From Paracoccus aestuariivivens (GTDB lineage Bacteria; Pseudomonadota; Alphaproteobacteria; Rhodobacterales; Rhodobacteraceae): DNA of 64,000 nt. The notes beneath the pieces were generated by a model. That model searched no databases. It saw nothing but the letters and a program-made list of their open reading frames with translations, and had not been told where the DNA came from. Location of the stretch: assembly GCF_009711225.1 (NCBI RefSeq), contig NZ_WMIE01000018.1, forward strand, positions 1 to 64,000, written 5' to 3'. This document shows, one piece after another, positions 1 through 8,210 of the stretch. Each line of letters starts with the position of its first letter. Position 1 is the first letter of the stretch. A program made the translations under genes and the position numbers.

Positions 1-1
1 G

Positions 2-196
2 ATCGAACGGCTGTGGCGATCGCTCAAATACGAATGGGTCTACCTGAACGCCTTCGAGGCCGGCTCGGAGGCACGCAAGGGGATCGGCGCCCGGATCAGC
101 GATTACAACGGAAAACGCCCGCACTCATCACACGGGTTGCTGACCCCGGCCGAAGCTTATGATACCTCCAACCAGAACCTGAAAGCCGCCGCCTGA
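2..196 (+). CDS. IS3-family transposase OrfB, C-terminal fragment cut by the left edge
   Basis: The frame is open from base 2 to a TGA at 194-196 and encodes about 64 residues. The pattern is the end of an IS3-group DDE integrase: IERLWRSLKYEWVYLNAFE, then a YNGKRPHSSHG block and an LTPAEAY block. The first block carries the glutamate of the catalytic DDE triad. The upstream part lies outside the window, so whether the element is intact cannot be judged. The bases after the stop (197 to about 262) look like a short IS3 tail and precede a different, decayed element. Family assignment is good; the exact element is unknown. Confidence 0.8.
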   Translation: MERLWRSLKYEWVYLNAFEAGSEARKGIGARISDYNGKRPHSSHGLLTPAEAYDTSNQNLKAAA

Positions 197-266
197 CATG
201 AACCCCATGCTGAAGCTGAGCCGAGCGGCAAACCCGTCCAAATTCCCGGAACATCTCTGACATCGG

Positions 267-941
267 GGAAGATGAGGCGGGGGTCGTGACCTACAACCGC
301 GCGCTTGTCGCGCTGCCGAACCATTACGGTGCGGTGCCACGCGCGTGCCGCCCCTACCGGGCCTACAGCAAGGGCAAGATCGAGCCCTCCTTCCGCTACA
401 TTCGGAAGGACTTTTTCTTAGTGCGGTTCTTCCGTAACCTCGACGATCTCAATCGGTAGTTCGAGACCTGGCGCAGCACGATCGCCAATACCCGCAACCA
501 TACCACGACACTGAGGATCGTCGGCGAGGCATTCACCGAAAAGGCCTGCCCTTCGACCGCATCCCGCCGCCCTTCACTATGCGGCGGTCTTGTCGGTGGA
601 GCGCCGTGTGTTAACCGCCACGGAATGGTCGCGGTGGGCGGCAATCTCTACAGTGTCACGAACACCGCGTGGCCCCGGATACTGAAGATCCAGCACACCC
701 CAACCGGTTGCTGATCTTCGAGGATAGCCAACTCGACGCCCACCCTCCAATCCTTGAGGGCGAAGATCCGCCGCGGGTCGCCCCCGGCCCATGGGAAGGC
801 GTCACCGCCGCAACTCTCGCGGCGGCTTCCGATATCGGGATTGCGACCTCCTTTAGAGTTCTACCATGCCGTCGGGCGACGTATGGCAGAGGAATGGGGC
901 AGCAGATGAGCAAGCTTCTTGACTGCATTCGCGGGCGCTGA
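267..941 (+). pseudogene. IS21-family transposase (IstA) remnant, frameshifted
   Basis: Translation in shifting frames gives recognisable IstA pieces. 287-458 reads VTYNRALVALPNHYGAVP, then a GKIEPSFRYIRKDFF segment, and stops at an in-frame TAG near 457. Later pieces, about 610-720 and 712-941, read like the IstA C-terminal domain (HGMVAVGGNLYSV, LIFEDSQLDAHPPILEG). Stops and frame changes make it non-functional. It seems to follow directly on the end of the IS3-type fragment, suggesting nested insertions. The outer limits are estimates. Confidence 0.65.
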
Positions 942-972
942 TCGGCTTGCTAATACCCCGGGTGCTCGAATT
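906..972 (+). pseudogene. Start of an IS21-family helper ATPase (IstB) remnant
   Basis: An ATG at 906 overlaps the end of the decayed IstA frame, as istB genes usually do. It opens MSKLLDCIRGR and stops, but the +1 frame continues RALIGLLIPRVLEF, matching the usual IstB opening that precedes its AAA+ domain. Nothing of the Walker motifs follows, because IS5-like sequence begins around 975. The gene is therefore truncated after about 22 codons. The call rests on a short match and on its position behind IstA. Confidence 0.45.
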
Positions 973-974
973 TT

Positions 975-1305
975 ACATATCTTCCGGACAGGTCAGCAAC
1001 TACACCGGCGCGGCGGCATTTCTGAGCGGTCTGCCCAAACCTGAGGACTGTCGGCCGACAGAGGCGATGATGCTGATTGGTTCCGGGAAGCGCTGAAAGA
1101 CAAAAGGATAAAGGTCTGCATCCCAAGCCATAAGAACCGCATGTGGCCCATCAAACACGACAAGCAGCGATATTAGCGACGCAACTGCATCGGGATCATG
1201 TTCGGTCGCTCAAGGACTGGCGACGGGTCGCCACAGGGTACGACAGATGACCAGAAAATCTCTTCACAGCCATCGCCCTCACCGCAGCGATGATGATCTA
1301 GCTAT
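975..1305 (+). pseudogene. IS5-family (IS427-like) transposase remnant
   Basis: The translation contains GQVSNYTGAAAFLSGLPKPE. After a frame change comes ADRGDDADWFREALKDKRIK and then an IPSHKNR..PIKHDKQRY block, an in-frame TAG, RRNCIGIMFGR, and a further frameshift in the tail. This is the C-terminal half of an IS5-type DDE transposase, with the RGYDADW box mutated to RGDDADW. The N-terminal half is missing. Stops and shifts show that it is dead. It is the third transposase relic in 1.3 kb. Confidence 0.7.
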
Positions 1306-1692
1306 GAACAGAAAGGGGTCCTGAGCCTAAGAACTCACACCCCAAAATAATACAACTTCCATCTTTTCAATTGATCACAAGACACAGAATGCCTTCAACG
1401 ATTCAATAACAGAAACAAAACTCACCTCAGAAGCAACACTAAAGCAACCGCAAATAGAATATATACATAGATCAATATACCTATCCGCGACAATCAATCA
1501 CGGCGCGATGATAAATATATACCAAAATGGCATTCTGCCACATTGCTCAGCGGAAGTTTGCCGTAATTTTTAGGGCAAGACGCAAAATGTCGCCTGCGAA
1601 CCTGCATCGACATTGAGGAGAGTATCATTCGTCAAAAATGCCTGCATATACGCATTGACGACTTCCTCCCCTCAGCCTGACTGGAGTTCAGC
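1306..1692. other. AT-rich intergenic region upstream of the RTX gene
   Basis: This 387-base stretch is clearly richer in A and T than the rest of the window, with runs such as ATAGAATATATACATAG around 1456 and GATAAATATATACC around 1510. No convincing open frame is present. It probably carries the promoter of the RTX gene, but no clean -35/-10 pair could be chosen. Its composition fits recently acquired or silenced DNA next to the insertion-sequence relics. Confidence 0.5.
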
Positions 1693-2886
1693 ATGGCAAT
1701 CATCAACGGAACAAACAGTAGTAACACGCTACGAGGTACAGCCTCGAATGACGTAATTTCTGGCCTTGGCGGCGCCGATATCTTCTATTGGAGGAGTGGA
1801 ATAGGCAACGATACAATCCACGGAGGAAATGCGGGCGATAATTACGACGCAAACCCTTATACGCCGGGAAACCCCGGAGGGGATCGCCTCATACTGGAAG
1901 GTAATGTCGGGGCTAAGATCACCTTCTCGACGACCGAGGCCGGGACCGTCCAGATCGGCAGTAACAGACTGACGTTCGATGGAATCGAGAGACTAGAGGG
2001 CACTTCTGCAAACGACATCGTTCGCGGCGGCAACGCTAAACTGACCGCGGCACATGACGGCACGCCTCAGCATGGCCTCACGCTTTATACCTATGGCGGG
2101 AATGACGATATTGTCGCTTCAAATTTTGACGACATCATCGACGCCGGAGCAGGTAATGACACCATTCGCGCTGGAGGCGGCGGTGATGTCATTCATTCAA
2201 GCACCGGTAGTGACCTGATTTATGGCGGCGCTGGCGACGAGAATATCCGCTGGGGCTCCGGATCGAATATGCATAATCCCGGAAATGATACAATTTACGG
2301 CGGAACCGGAAACGATCTGATTAATATCTGGATCAAAGACGGAGATATCGACAACGAGGCCGTCGGAATTCGCGGCGTATCCGTTACGATTAATAACGTG
2401 AGCAACGCCGGCGCTTTCGCGGGAACTGCCTCAACCAATATCGGTGGGGCTTCCAGCCTGCGATTCTCCGAGTTCGAACAGGCTTGGACTCATGAAGGGA
2501 ATGACACCGTCAACGGAGCAAATGCGACAGTCGCCGCAAATAAAGCCGGTATTATTTTCAACACGCGCTGGGGTCACGATGCGCTGACCGGCACCGGTGG
2601 GCACGACATTCTGGTGACCGATGACGGACGGGACACGATCACCGGCGGCAGGGGTAATGACGAACTTTGGATCGGCGAAGACGGCCGTCAAGCCGATGGA
2701 GACCGTGACGTCGTCATCTTCCGCGCGGGTGACGGGAATGACACCATATTCGGATTCGAATCGGATCTGGACGTGCTCAATCTTGCAGGCAGAAGCTACA
2801 ATGCGCGGGAGACGGGTGACGGAACATTGCTGAGCTTTGGCAATGGCGACACAATCCTGCTCTCGGATGTGTTTGATTTCGTCTAA
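1693..2886 (+). CDS. RTX-type calcium-binding secreted protein
   Basis: This 397-residue protein has scattered RTX nonapeptide repeats (GGxGxDxxx type). Examples are GLGGADIFYW near residue 25, a dense block around residues 135-185 (GAGNDTIRAGGGGD, then GSDLIYGGAGDE), GNDTIYGGTGNDLI near 200, and a last block near 320-350 (GRDTITGGRGNDELW, DGNDTIFGF). It has no N-terminal signal peptide and ends in a hydrophobic DVFDFV, as expected for type I secretion substrates that bind calcium outside the cell. No enzymatic domain is visible. No ABC/MFP/TolC secretion genes are adjacent. The start is the first ATG after a CTGGAG ribosome-binding site. Confidence 0.75.
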   Translation: MAIINGTNSSNTLRGTASNDVISGLGGADIFYWRSGIGNDTIHGGNAGDNYDANPYTPGNPGGDRLILEGNVGAKITFSTTEAGTVQIGSNRLTFDGIERLEGTSANDIVRGGNAKLTAAHDGTPQHGLTLYTYGGNDDIVASNFDDIIDAGAGNDTIRAGGGGDVIHSSTGSDLIYGGAGDENIRWGSGSNMHNPGNDTIYGGTGNDLINIWIKDGDIDNEAVGIRGVSVTINNVSNAGAFAGTASTNIGGASSLRFSEFEQAWTHEGNDTVNGANATVAANKAGIIFNTRWGHDALTGTGGHDILVTDDGRDTITGGRGNDELWIGEDGRQADGDRDVVIFRAGDGNDTIFGFESDLDVLNLAGRSYNARETGDGTLLSFGNGDTILLSDVFDFV

Positions 2887-3096
2887 AGCACGCGAAGATG
2901 AATCGCGCGGTGTTTGGATATCGAGCATCGCGCGGTTCACTGCGACGATCCAACGGATAGGGTCGGAATCGGATCACTTTCCTTGTAGCAGCGTCACCGG
3001 ATACTATTGAACGTTGCTATACGCAGCAGCGCAACACGCCCTTGGATCGCGGAATATGGCGCGAAGCTTTATCCCTTCGATTTGCAGGAGTAGTTC

Positions 3097-3549
3097 GTGC
3101 CGAATAAAGCCACAGTCAAAGGCGTCCTTGTCGATGCCACCCTGTCCCCGATCGCGCAAGGGAAGATCATAGCTACCCTAAGCGGGTCGGATGTGTTCGA
3201 CGACGGCCTGCGGATCGTCACGCAAAAGGTCGAGACGACGACTAATGCGCGTGGTGAATGGACGATGGAACTGATCGTCAACGGCGACGGCCACAATGCT
3301 GCAACCAGTTGGACGATCGAGGGCTATAACCAGTTTGTCTCGAAGGTATTCGAGGTCAAATCTCTGTTCATCGCCAGTCCCTTGACGATCAGTCTGGGCG
3401 ATCTGGAAAAATCGAGCGGCTTGAATCTCAAGGCGGCGCGTGACGGTGGCAACTGCCGATTGCTGAGTGTCTCGGGTTTTGCCGAGTATGCCCAACTGCC
3501 CGAAAACCAGCAGCGCGAAACCGATATTGTCCTTGTGACAGGGTTCTAA
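3097..3549 (+). CDS. Hypothetical protein with a carboxypeptidase-regulatory-like beta fold
   Basis: This 150-residue protein starts at GTG 3097, chosen because GCAGGAG lies six bases upstream. The first half (TVKGVLVDATLSPIAQGKI, then TTTNARGEWTMELIV) resembles the extracellular beta-sandwich repeats used for elaborating surface or phage tail proteins. There is no signal peptide, membrane segment or catalytic motif. It follows the RTX gene by 210 bases on the same strand and converges on the ABC importer operon. A tail-fibre or structural role is possible, but the function is unknown. Confidence 0.6.
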   Translation: MPNKATVKGVLVDATLSPIAQGKIIATLSGSDVFDDGLRIVTQKVETTTNARGEWTMELIVNGDGHNAATSWTIEGYNQFVSKVFEVKSLFIASPLTISLGDLEKSSGLNLKAARDGGNCRLLSVSGFAEYAQLPENQQRETDIVLVTGF

Positions 3550-3585
3550 GCCCGAATGGCGCGGCGAATGGGCCGCGCCTTCTGT

Positions 3586-4497
3586 TCATGGGATATAGGT
3601 TTTTCCAAGGGACGCGACGCCGTTCACTTTCAGCAGGCGACGGTTCGAAGAAATAATGCCCAGTACCGCGATGGTGACCAAATAGGGCAGGCACGCCAGA
3701 AGCTGCGAGTTCAGGTTCACCCCGCCCGCCTGCGCCGCAAGTTGCGCCAGCGACACGGCTCCGAACAATACGGCGCCAAAGAACACCCGTCCGGTCATCC
3801 AGGTCGCAAATACCACCAATGCCAATGCAATCCAGCCGCGACCGGCGATCATGCCATCGGCCCAAAGCGGTGTGTACACGGTCGACGCATAGGCACCGGC
3901 AAAACCGGCCATCAGCCCGCCGAACAGCACCGCACCGTAACGGATCGCGATGACCGGATAGCCCAGTGACCGTGCGGCCGCAGGGTTTTCGCCCACGGCG
4001 CGAATGACAAGACCCATCTTGGAAAAACGCAACGCGGCCCAGATCGCAAAGGTCGCAAGCAAGGCGATCCATACTACGAAATCCTGAGTGAATAGCCCTC
4101 CGACGACAGGCAGTTCCCCAAGGCCCGGAACCGATAGTTTGGGCAAACCGCTTACGGTTTTGCTTTCATAGTTCTTGCCGAAAAGCGCTGACAGCCCCTG
4201 CCCCAGAATGCCGATGGCCAAACCTGCCGCGACCTGATTTGCCCGCAGCGAGATCGAAAGCCACGCAAAGACCAGCGACAGCGCCGCACCTGCCAAACCG
4301 GCCAGCAAAAAGCCCAGAGAATGCGTTCCGAACTGATGCACGGTCAGAAAGGCAATAACCGCCCCGACCGCCATCATCCCCTCGATCCCGAGGTTCAGTA
4401 CGCCTGCCCGTTCGGCGATCAACTCGCCCAAGGCGGCCAACAGAAACGGCGTAGCGGCGGCCAGCATTCCGGCCAGAACGAATGTGATCGCGTTCAT
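3586..4497 (-). CDS. BMP/nucleoside-type ABC transporter permease, second subunit
   Basis: This 303-residue inner-membrane permease (MNAITFVLAGMLAAATPFLL...) has eight to ten hydrophobic segments and the ERAGVLNLGIEGMM signature near residue 30. That signature is typical of the branched-chain/ribose/nucleoside permease superfamily, the YufQ/NupQ type. The ATG overlaps the stop of the preceding permease as ATGA (4494-4497), which fixes the start; the frame stays open upstream but would run into that gene. It is the last gene of the operon. With its partner permease it should form the channel for the BMP receptor, probably importing purines or nucleosides. Confidence 0.88.
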   Translation of the reverse strand: MNAITFVLAGMLAAATPFLLAALGELIAERAGVLNLGIEGMMAVGAVIAFLTVHQFGTHSLGFLLAGLAGAALSLVFAWLSISLRANQVAAGLAIGILGQGLSALFGKNYESKTVSGLPKLSVPGLGELPVVGGLFTQDFVVWIALLATFAIWAALRFSKMGLVIRAVGENPAAARSLGYPVIAIRYGAVLFGGLMAGFAGAYASTVYTPLWADGMIAGRGWIALALVVFATWMTGRVFFGAVLFGAVSLAQLAAQAGGVNLNSQLLACLPYLVTIAVLGIISSNRRLLKVNGVASLGKTYIP

Positions 4498-5579
4498 GCC
4501 CGCGCCTCCGTCGTTACGACACGCACGATGCGATAGCGCACCAGCGTGATAGCCGCGAGATAGCAGACCAGCAGCGACCCCTGGAATACCCGCACCGCAG
4601 CAATCGGAAGTTCGGTCGAGACCATCGCGTTGTCGCCGCCGATATACAGGATGGCAATCAGCAGCGACGAGAACAGGATGCCAATCGGGTTGAGCCCGCC
4701 CAGATAGGCGACGATGATCGCCGAATAGCCGTAGCCTGACGCGACCGAGCGTTGCAGCTGGCCGATTGGCCCGGCAACTTCGGCAGCGCCGGCAAGCCCT
4801 GCGGCAAAGCCTCCGATCAGCAGCGAGATCCAGACCGCCCGTCCTTCGGAGAAACCGGCATAGGCCGTTGCATGTGGCGCGAGACCGCCGACGATCAACT
4901 TGTAGCCCTGAAAACTGCGCTGCATGTAGACCCAGCAACCCAACGTCCAGACCAGCGCAAGGATCAACGCGACATTGACCCGCGTCCCCGGGATGATCAG
5001 CGGTAGCGTGGCGTCCAATTGGAACATCACCGATTGCGGAAAGTTGAAACCCATCGGGTCTTTCCATGGTCCGACCAGAAGATAGGCCAGCAACTGAGTG
5101 GCAATCAGGCTCATCATCAAGGTAACAAGGATCTCGGAGGCATTCAGCCGTACGCGCCAGAAGGCCGGAACCACCGCCCATAGCGCGCCACCGATCCCGC
5201 CCAGCAGCAGCATCGCGGGCCAGATCCACCCACCGGTCGCCTGCGGTACCCAGACCGGAATCGAGGCGGCGAAGATCGCGCCCAGAATGAATTGCCCCTC
5301 GGCGCCGATGTTGATGACATTGGCGCGAAATCCGATCGCCAATCCCTGCGCGATCAGCAGCAGCGGCGTCATCTTGAGCAGGACTTCGGAAAACGAGGAC
5401 CACGACACCACCGGTTCGACCAGCATCGCGTAAAAGACCGCAGCGGGAGCTTTGCCCATCGCGATATACAGCACGAAGTTGAGCACAATCGTCACCAGCA
5501 GCGCGGTAATCGGCGCAAGGATCGCGACGCGACGCGAAGCACTGCTACGGCGGACAAGTTGATAGCGGGACAGCAACAT
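4494..5579 (-). CDS. BMP/nucleoside-type ABC transporter permease, first subunit
   Basis: This 361-residue membrane protein starts MLLSRYQLVRRSSASR and has about ten transmembrane stretches. The conserved block FRANVINIGAEGQFILGA near residue 80 marks the YufP/NupP-type permease family. Its ATG overlaps the stop of the ATPase gene (ATGA, 5579-5582 region) and its own stop overlaps the next permease, so the three are translationally coupled. It forms the heterodimeric channel with the following gene. The substrate is inferred from the neighbours to be a purine-like compound. Confidence 0.88.
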   Translation of the reverse strand: MLLSRYQLVRRSSASRRVAILAPITALLVTIVLNFVLYIAMGKAPAAVFYAMLVEPVVSWSSFSEVLLKMTPLLLIAQGLAIGFRANVINIGAEGQFILGAIFAASIPVWVPQATGGWIWPAMLLLGGIGGALWAVVPAFWRVRLNASEILVTLMMSLIATQLLAYLLVGPWKDPMGFNFPQSVMFQLDATLPLIIPGTRVNVALILALVWTLGCWVYMQRSFQGYKLIVGGLAPHATAYAGFSEGRAVWISLLIGGFAAGLAGAAEVAGPIGQLQRSVASGYGYSAIIVAYLGGLNPIGILFSSLLIAILYIGGDNAMVSTELPIAAVRVFQGSLLVCYLAAITLVRYRIVRVVTTEARA

Positions 5580-7090
5580 CAGATCCCTGCCCGTTCTTCC
5601 GCGCCGATCATGTACCGGCCGATATCTTCGACCCGTGTCTCGGCTACGTTCAGCGAAGGGGAAAGTCGCCCCTCTCGGATGACCTGAATGCGGTCGCAGA
5701 TTTCGAACAATTCCTCGATTTCCTCCGAGATGATCAGGACAGCGACGCCATCGTTGCGCAGATCGACCATACGCCTGCGGATCGCGGTCGCAGCGCCGAT
5801 ATCGACCCCCCATGTGGGCTGAGAGACGAACAGAATTTTCGGGGCCAGCATGATTTCGCGACCGACAATGAACTTCTGCAGATTGCCACCGGACAGCGCG
5901 CCCGCCTCGGCTTGCGGGCCGGGGGTGCGGACGTCGTAATCCTTGATACAGCGCGCGGTAAAATCGGCCTCTCGGCTGCGGTTGATCAGGCCGCGTTGCA
6001 CCAATCCGAAACGGTGCGCGGTCAGCAGGCTGTTATCGGCCAATGACATTTCCGGAACTGCACCGCGGCCAAGCCGTTCTTCGGGTACAAAGGCAAAACC
6101 GAGCTTTCGCCGCGCGGCAGCGCCAAGATGACCGACGGATTTCCCCATCATCCGGATCTCGTCCGCGGCTGCCGGTCGCGTCGTTTCACCCGAGATCAGA
6201 CGGGCCAGTTCAGCCTGCCCGTTGCCGGAAACGCCCGCGATGCCCAGAATTTCACCCGCGTGCAGGCGCAGGCTGATCTTTGACAGGGATTGCGCGAACG
6301 GATCGTCGGGTCGGTAGTCCAATCCTGCCAGTTCAAGACGTATTTCACCCGGTTCGCGGGCGATGGCAGGACGCGGCGCGGGCATGTCACGACCGATCAT
6401 CATCTTGGCCAGATCATGCGCATCATGTTCGCGCGGATCGATGTTTCCCGTCACTTGCCCGTCGCGCAGAATGGTCGCGCGGTCACAGATCGAGCGGATT
6501 TCTTCCAGCTTATGCGAGATGAACAGGATCGAGACCCCGCGATCACGCAAGCGAGTCAGGGTCTGGAACAACCGCGTCACCGATTGCGGCGGCAGCACCG
6601 AAGTCGGCTCGTCAAGGATCAGCAAGCGCGGATCGGTCATCAGGCACCGGATGATCTCGACCCGCTGACGCTCACCTACGGACAAGGAATGGACATGGGC
6701 GCGCGGTTCGACCTCTAGGCCGTATTCCTGACCGAGTTCGCGGATACGCGCGGCAAGCTCGGCTTTGCGGCCCGGAACGATCAGCGAGATGTTCTCGACG
6801 ACCGTCAGCGTCTCGAACAGCGAAAAATGCTGGAATACCATGCCGATGCCTTGGCGTCTCGCCTCGGCCGGAGAGGTCAGCCGGACAGGGTTCCCCTGCC
6901 AGATGACCTCGCCCGCATCGGGTGTTTCGACGCCGTAGATCAGTTTCATCAGCGTCGATTTGCCCGCGCCGTTCTCGCCCAGAATTGCGTGGATCGAGCC
7001 TTGGGCAACTTCCAGGTCGATGCCGCGATTGGCGCGGACCGTGCCGTAGGTCTTGGTCAGCCCACGAAGGGATAAAAGCGGCGCGGGCAT
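5579..7090 (-). CDS. Double-domain ABC ATPase of the BMP/nucleoside importer
   Basis: This 503-residue ATPase has two tandem ABC domains. Domain 1 has Walker A GENGAGKST near residue 38, signature SVGERQRVE and Walker B LLILDEPTSV. Domain 2 is degenerate in Walker A (GVSGNGQAEL) and Walker B (ILFVSQPTWGVD) but keeps LSGGNLQKF. This asymmetry is usual for the YufO/NupO and RbsA-like ATPases, where one site hydrolyses ATP. It starts four bases after the receptor gene and overlaps the first permease by one ATGA. It energises the importer from the cytoplasmic side. Confidence 0.9.
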   Translation of the reverse strand: MPAPLLSLRGLTKTYGTVRANRGIDLEVAQGSIHAILGENGAGKSTLMKLIYGVETPDAGEVIWQGNPVRLTSPAEARRQGIGMVFQHFSLFETLTVVENISLIVPGRKAELAARIRELGQEYGLEVEPRAHVHSLSVGERQRVEIIRCLMTDPRLLILDEPTSVLPPQSVTRLFQTLTRLRDRGVSILFISHKLEEIRSICDRATILRDGQVTGNIDPREHDAHDLAKMMIGRDMPAPRPAIAREPGEIRLELAGLDYRPDDPFAQSLSKISLRLHAGEILGIAGVSGNGQAELARLISGETTRPAAADEIRMMGKSVGHLGAAARRKLGFAFVPEERLGRGAVPEMSLADNSLLTAHRFGLVQRGLINRSREADFTARCIKDYDVRTPGPQAEAGALSGGNLQKFIVGREIMLAPKILFVSQPTWGVDIGAATAIRRRMVDLRNDGVAVLIISEEIEELFEICDRIQVIREGRLSPSLNVAETRVEDIGRYMIGAEERAGI

Positions 7091-7094
7091 GGGA

Positions 7095-8195
7095 TCAGTT
7101 CGGCAGCGGCGTGGTCACGCCTTCGACATGCCAATCCATCGCGACGATTTCCTCGTCTTTCAGGGCAGCCCCTGCAGCTACGCCTTCCGAGCCATCCTGA
7201 CGGCTGATCGGGCCGGCAAAGACCGGTGCTTCGCCCGAAATGATGCCTGCCTCTTTGGCTTTGATCTTTTCCATCGCGTCGGCAGGAATATCGGCACTCC
7301 AGTCGATGACTTTCTCGACTTTGTCGGCCGTGCCGAGGAACGCGTTATGGCCCTTGAAGCTGCCGTCGAAATGGGCGTTCACCGCCTCAAGGAAGAACGG
7401 CGACCAATCGGTGGCAGCACAGCCCAGATACTTCGTGGCGGCATAAGCCTTCATCGAAGAGTTGAGGTTACAGACGTAAGCACCTGACTTTTCGCAAACA
7501 TCAACAACCGAAGGTGTGTCCTGAGCGTTCGAGAAGATGACGTCGCAGCCCTGCGCGATCAGCGCCTTGGCGGCCTCTTGTTCCTTGGCCGGATCGAACC
7601 ACGAGTTCACCCAGACCACGGCGACTTCAGCCGCCGGATTGATCGCCTGCGCACCCATGGCAAAGGCATTGATCGAGGTGATCAGTTCGGGGATCGCAAA
7701 GGCCGAAACCGAGCCCAGTTTGCCGGTTTTCGATACCGCTGCCGCAGCCATGCCCAGCAAATAGGTGCCTTCGAAATTCTTCGCGGCGAAAGGCGTGAAA
7801 TTCGGAGCGACCATGAAGCCCGAGGCGTGCAGCACGCTGACATCCGCATTGCGGCGTGCGATCTGTAGCGCACCGTTCTGATAACCGAACGAACCCGCGA
7901 CCAGGAACTTGTTCCCGTCCGCGACCGACTTGGTCATGATGCGGTCGGCATCGGGGCCTTCCATGATGTTCTCGAGGATTGTGACCTTGACCTTGTCGCC
8001 ATAGGCCGCCTTGACCGGCTCGAGTCCGTCAGCCAACGCACGCCCCCAACCCACATCACCCAGTGGCGAGGGCAGGACCAGCGTGATGCCCAGCGGTGCG
8101 TCCTGCGCGAAGGCTAGCGACGGAGCAAGACCGGCGGCAAGGCCAGCGGCAGCGGTCGACCGCAGGAAGCTGCGGCGATTCATGGGGGAGGTCAT
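7095..8195 (-). CDS. BMP-family periplasmic substrate-binding protein of the importer
   Basis: This 366-residue receptor has an N-terminal twin-arginine-like signal (MNRRSFLRSTAAAGLAAG, cleavage near AFA-QD). The mature part is of the Bmp/PnrA purine-nucleoside receptor family: ITLVLPSPLGDVGWGRALADG, the GSFGYQNG block, and later AQGCDVIFSNAQDTPS. The start at 8195 has a strong AAGGAGA site eight bases upstream. It lies 15 bases after the deaminase gene. Family members bind nucleosides or related purines, but the ligand here is inferred only from context. Confidence 0.88.
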   Translation of the reverse strand: MTSPMNRRSFLRSTAAAGLAAGLAPSLAFAQDAPLGITLVLPSPLGDVGWGRALADGLEPVKAAYGDKVKVTILENIMEGPDADRIMTKSVADGNKFLVAGSFGYQNGALQIARRNADVSVLHASGFMVAPNFTPFAAKNFEGTYLLGMAAAAVSKTGKLGSVSAFAIPELITSINAFAMGAQAINPAAEVAVVWVNSWFDPAKEQEAAKALIAQGCDVIFSNAQDTPSVVDVCEKSGAYVCNLNSSMKAYAATKYLGCAATDWSPFFLEAVNAHFDGSFKGHNAFLGTADKVEKVIDWSADIPADAMEKIKAKEAGIISGEAPVFAGPISRQDGSEGVAAGAALKDEEIVAMDWHVEGVTTPLPN

Positions 8196-8210
8196 CGGTT
8201 CATCTCCTTG

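Noticed and set aside
3586..5403. Reading the last permease as a 605-residue protein
   Set aside because: The upstream half is the out-of-frame shadow of the preceding permease; the real start is the ATG at 4497 overlapping that gene's stop.
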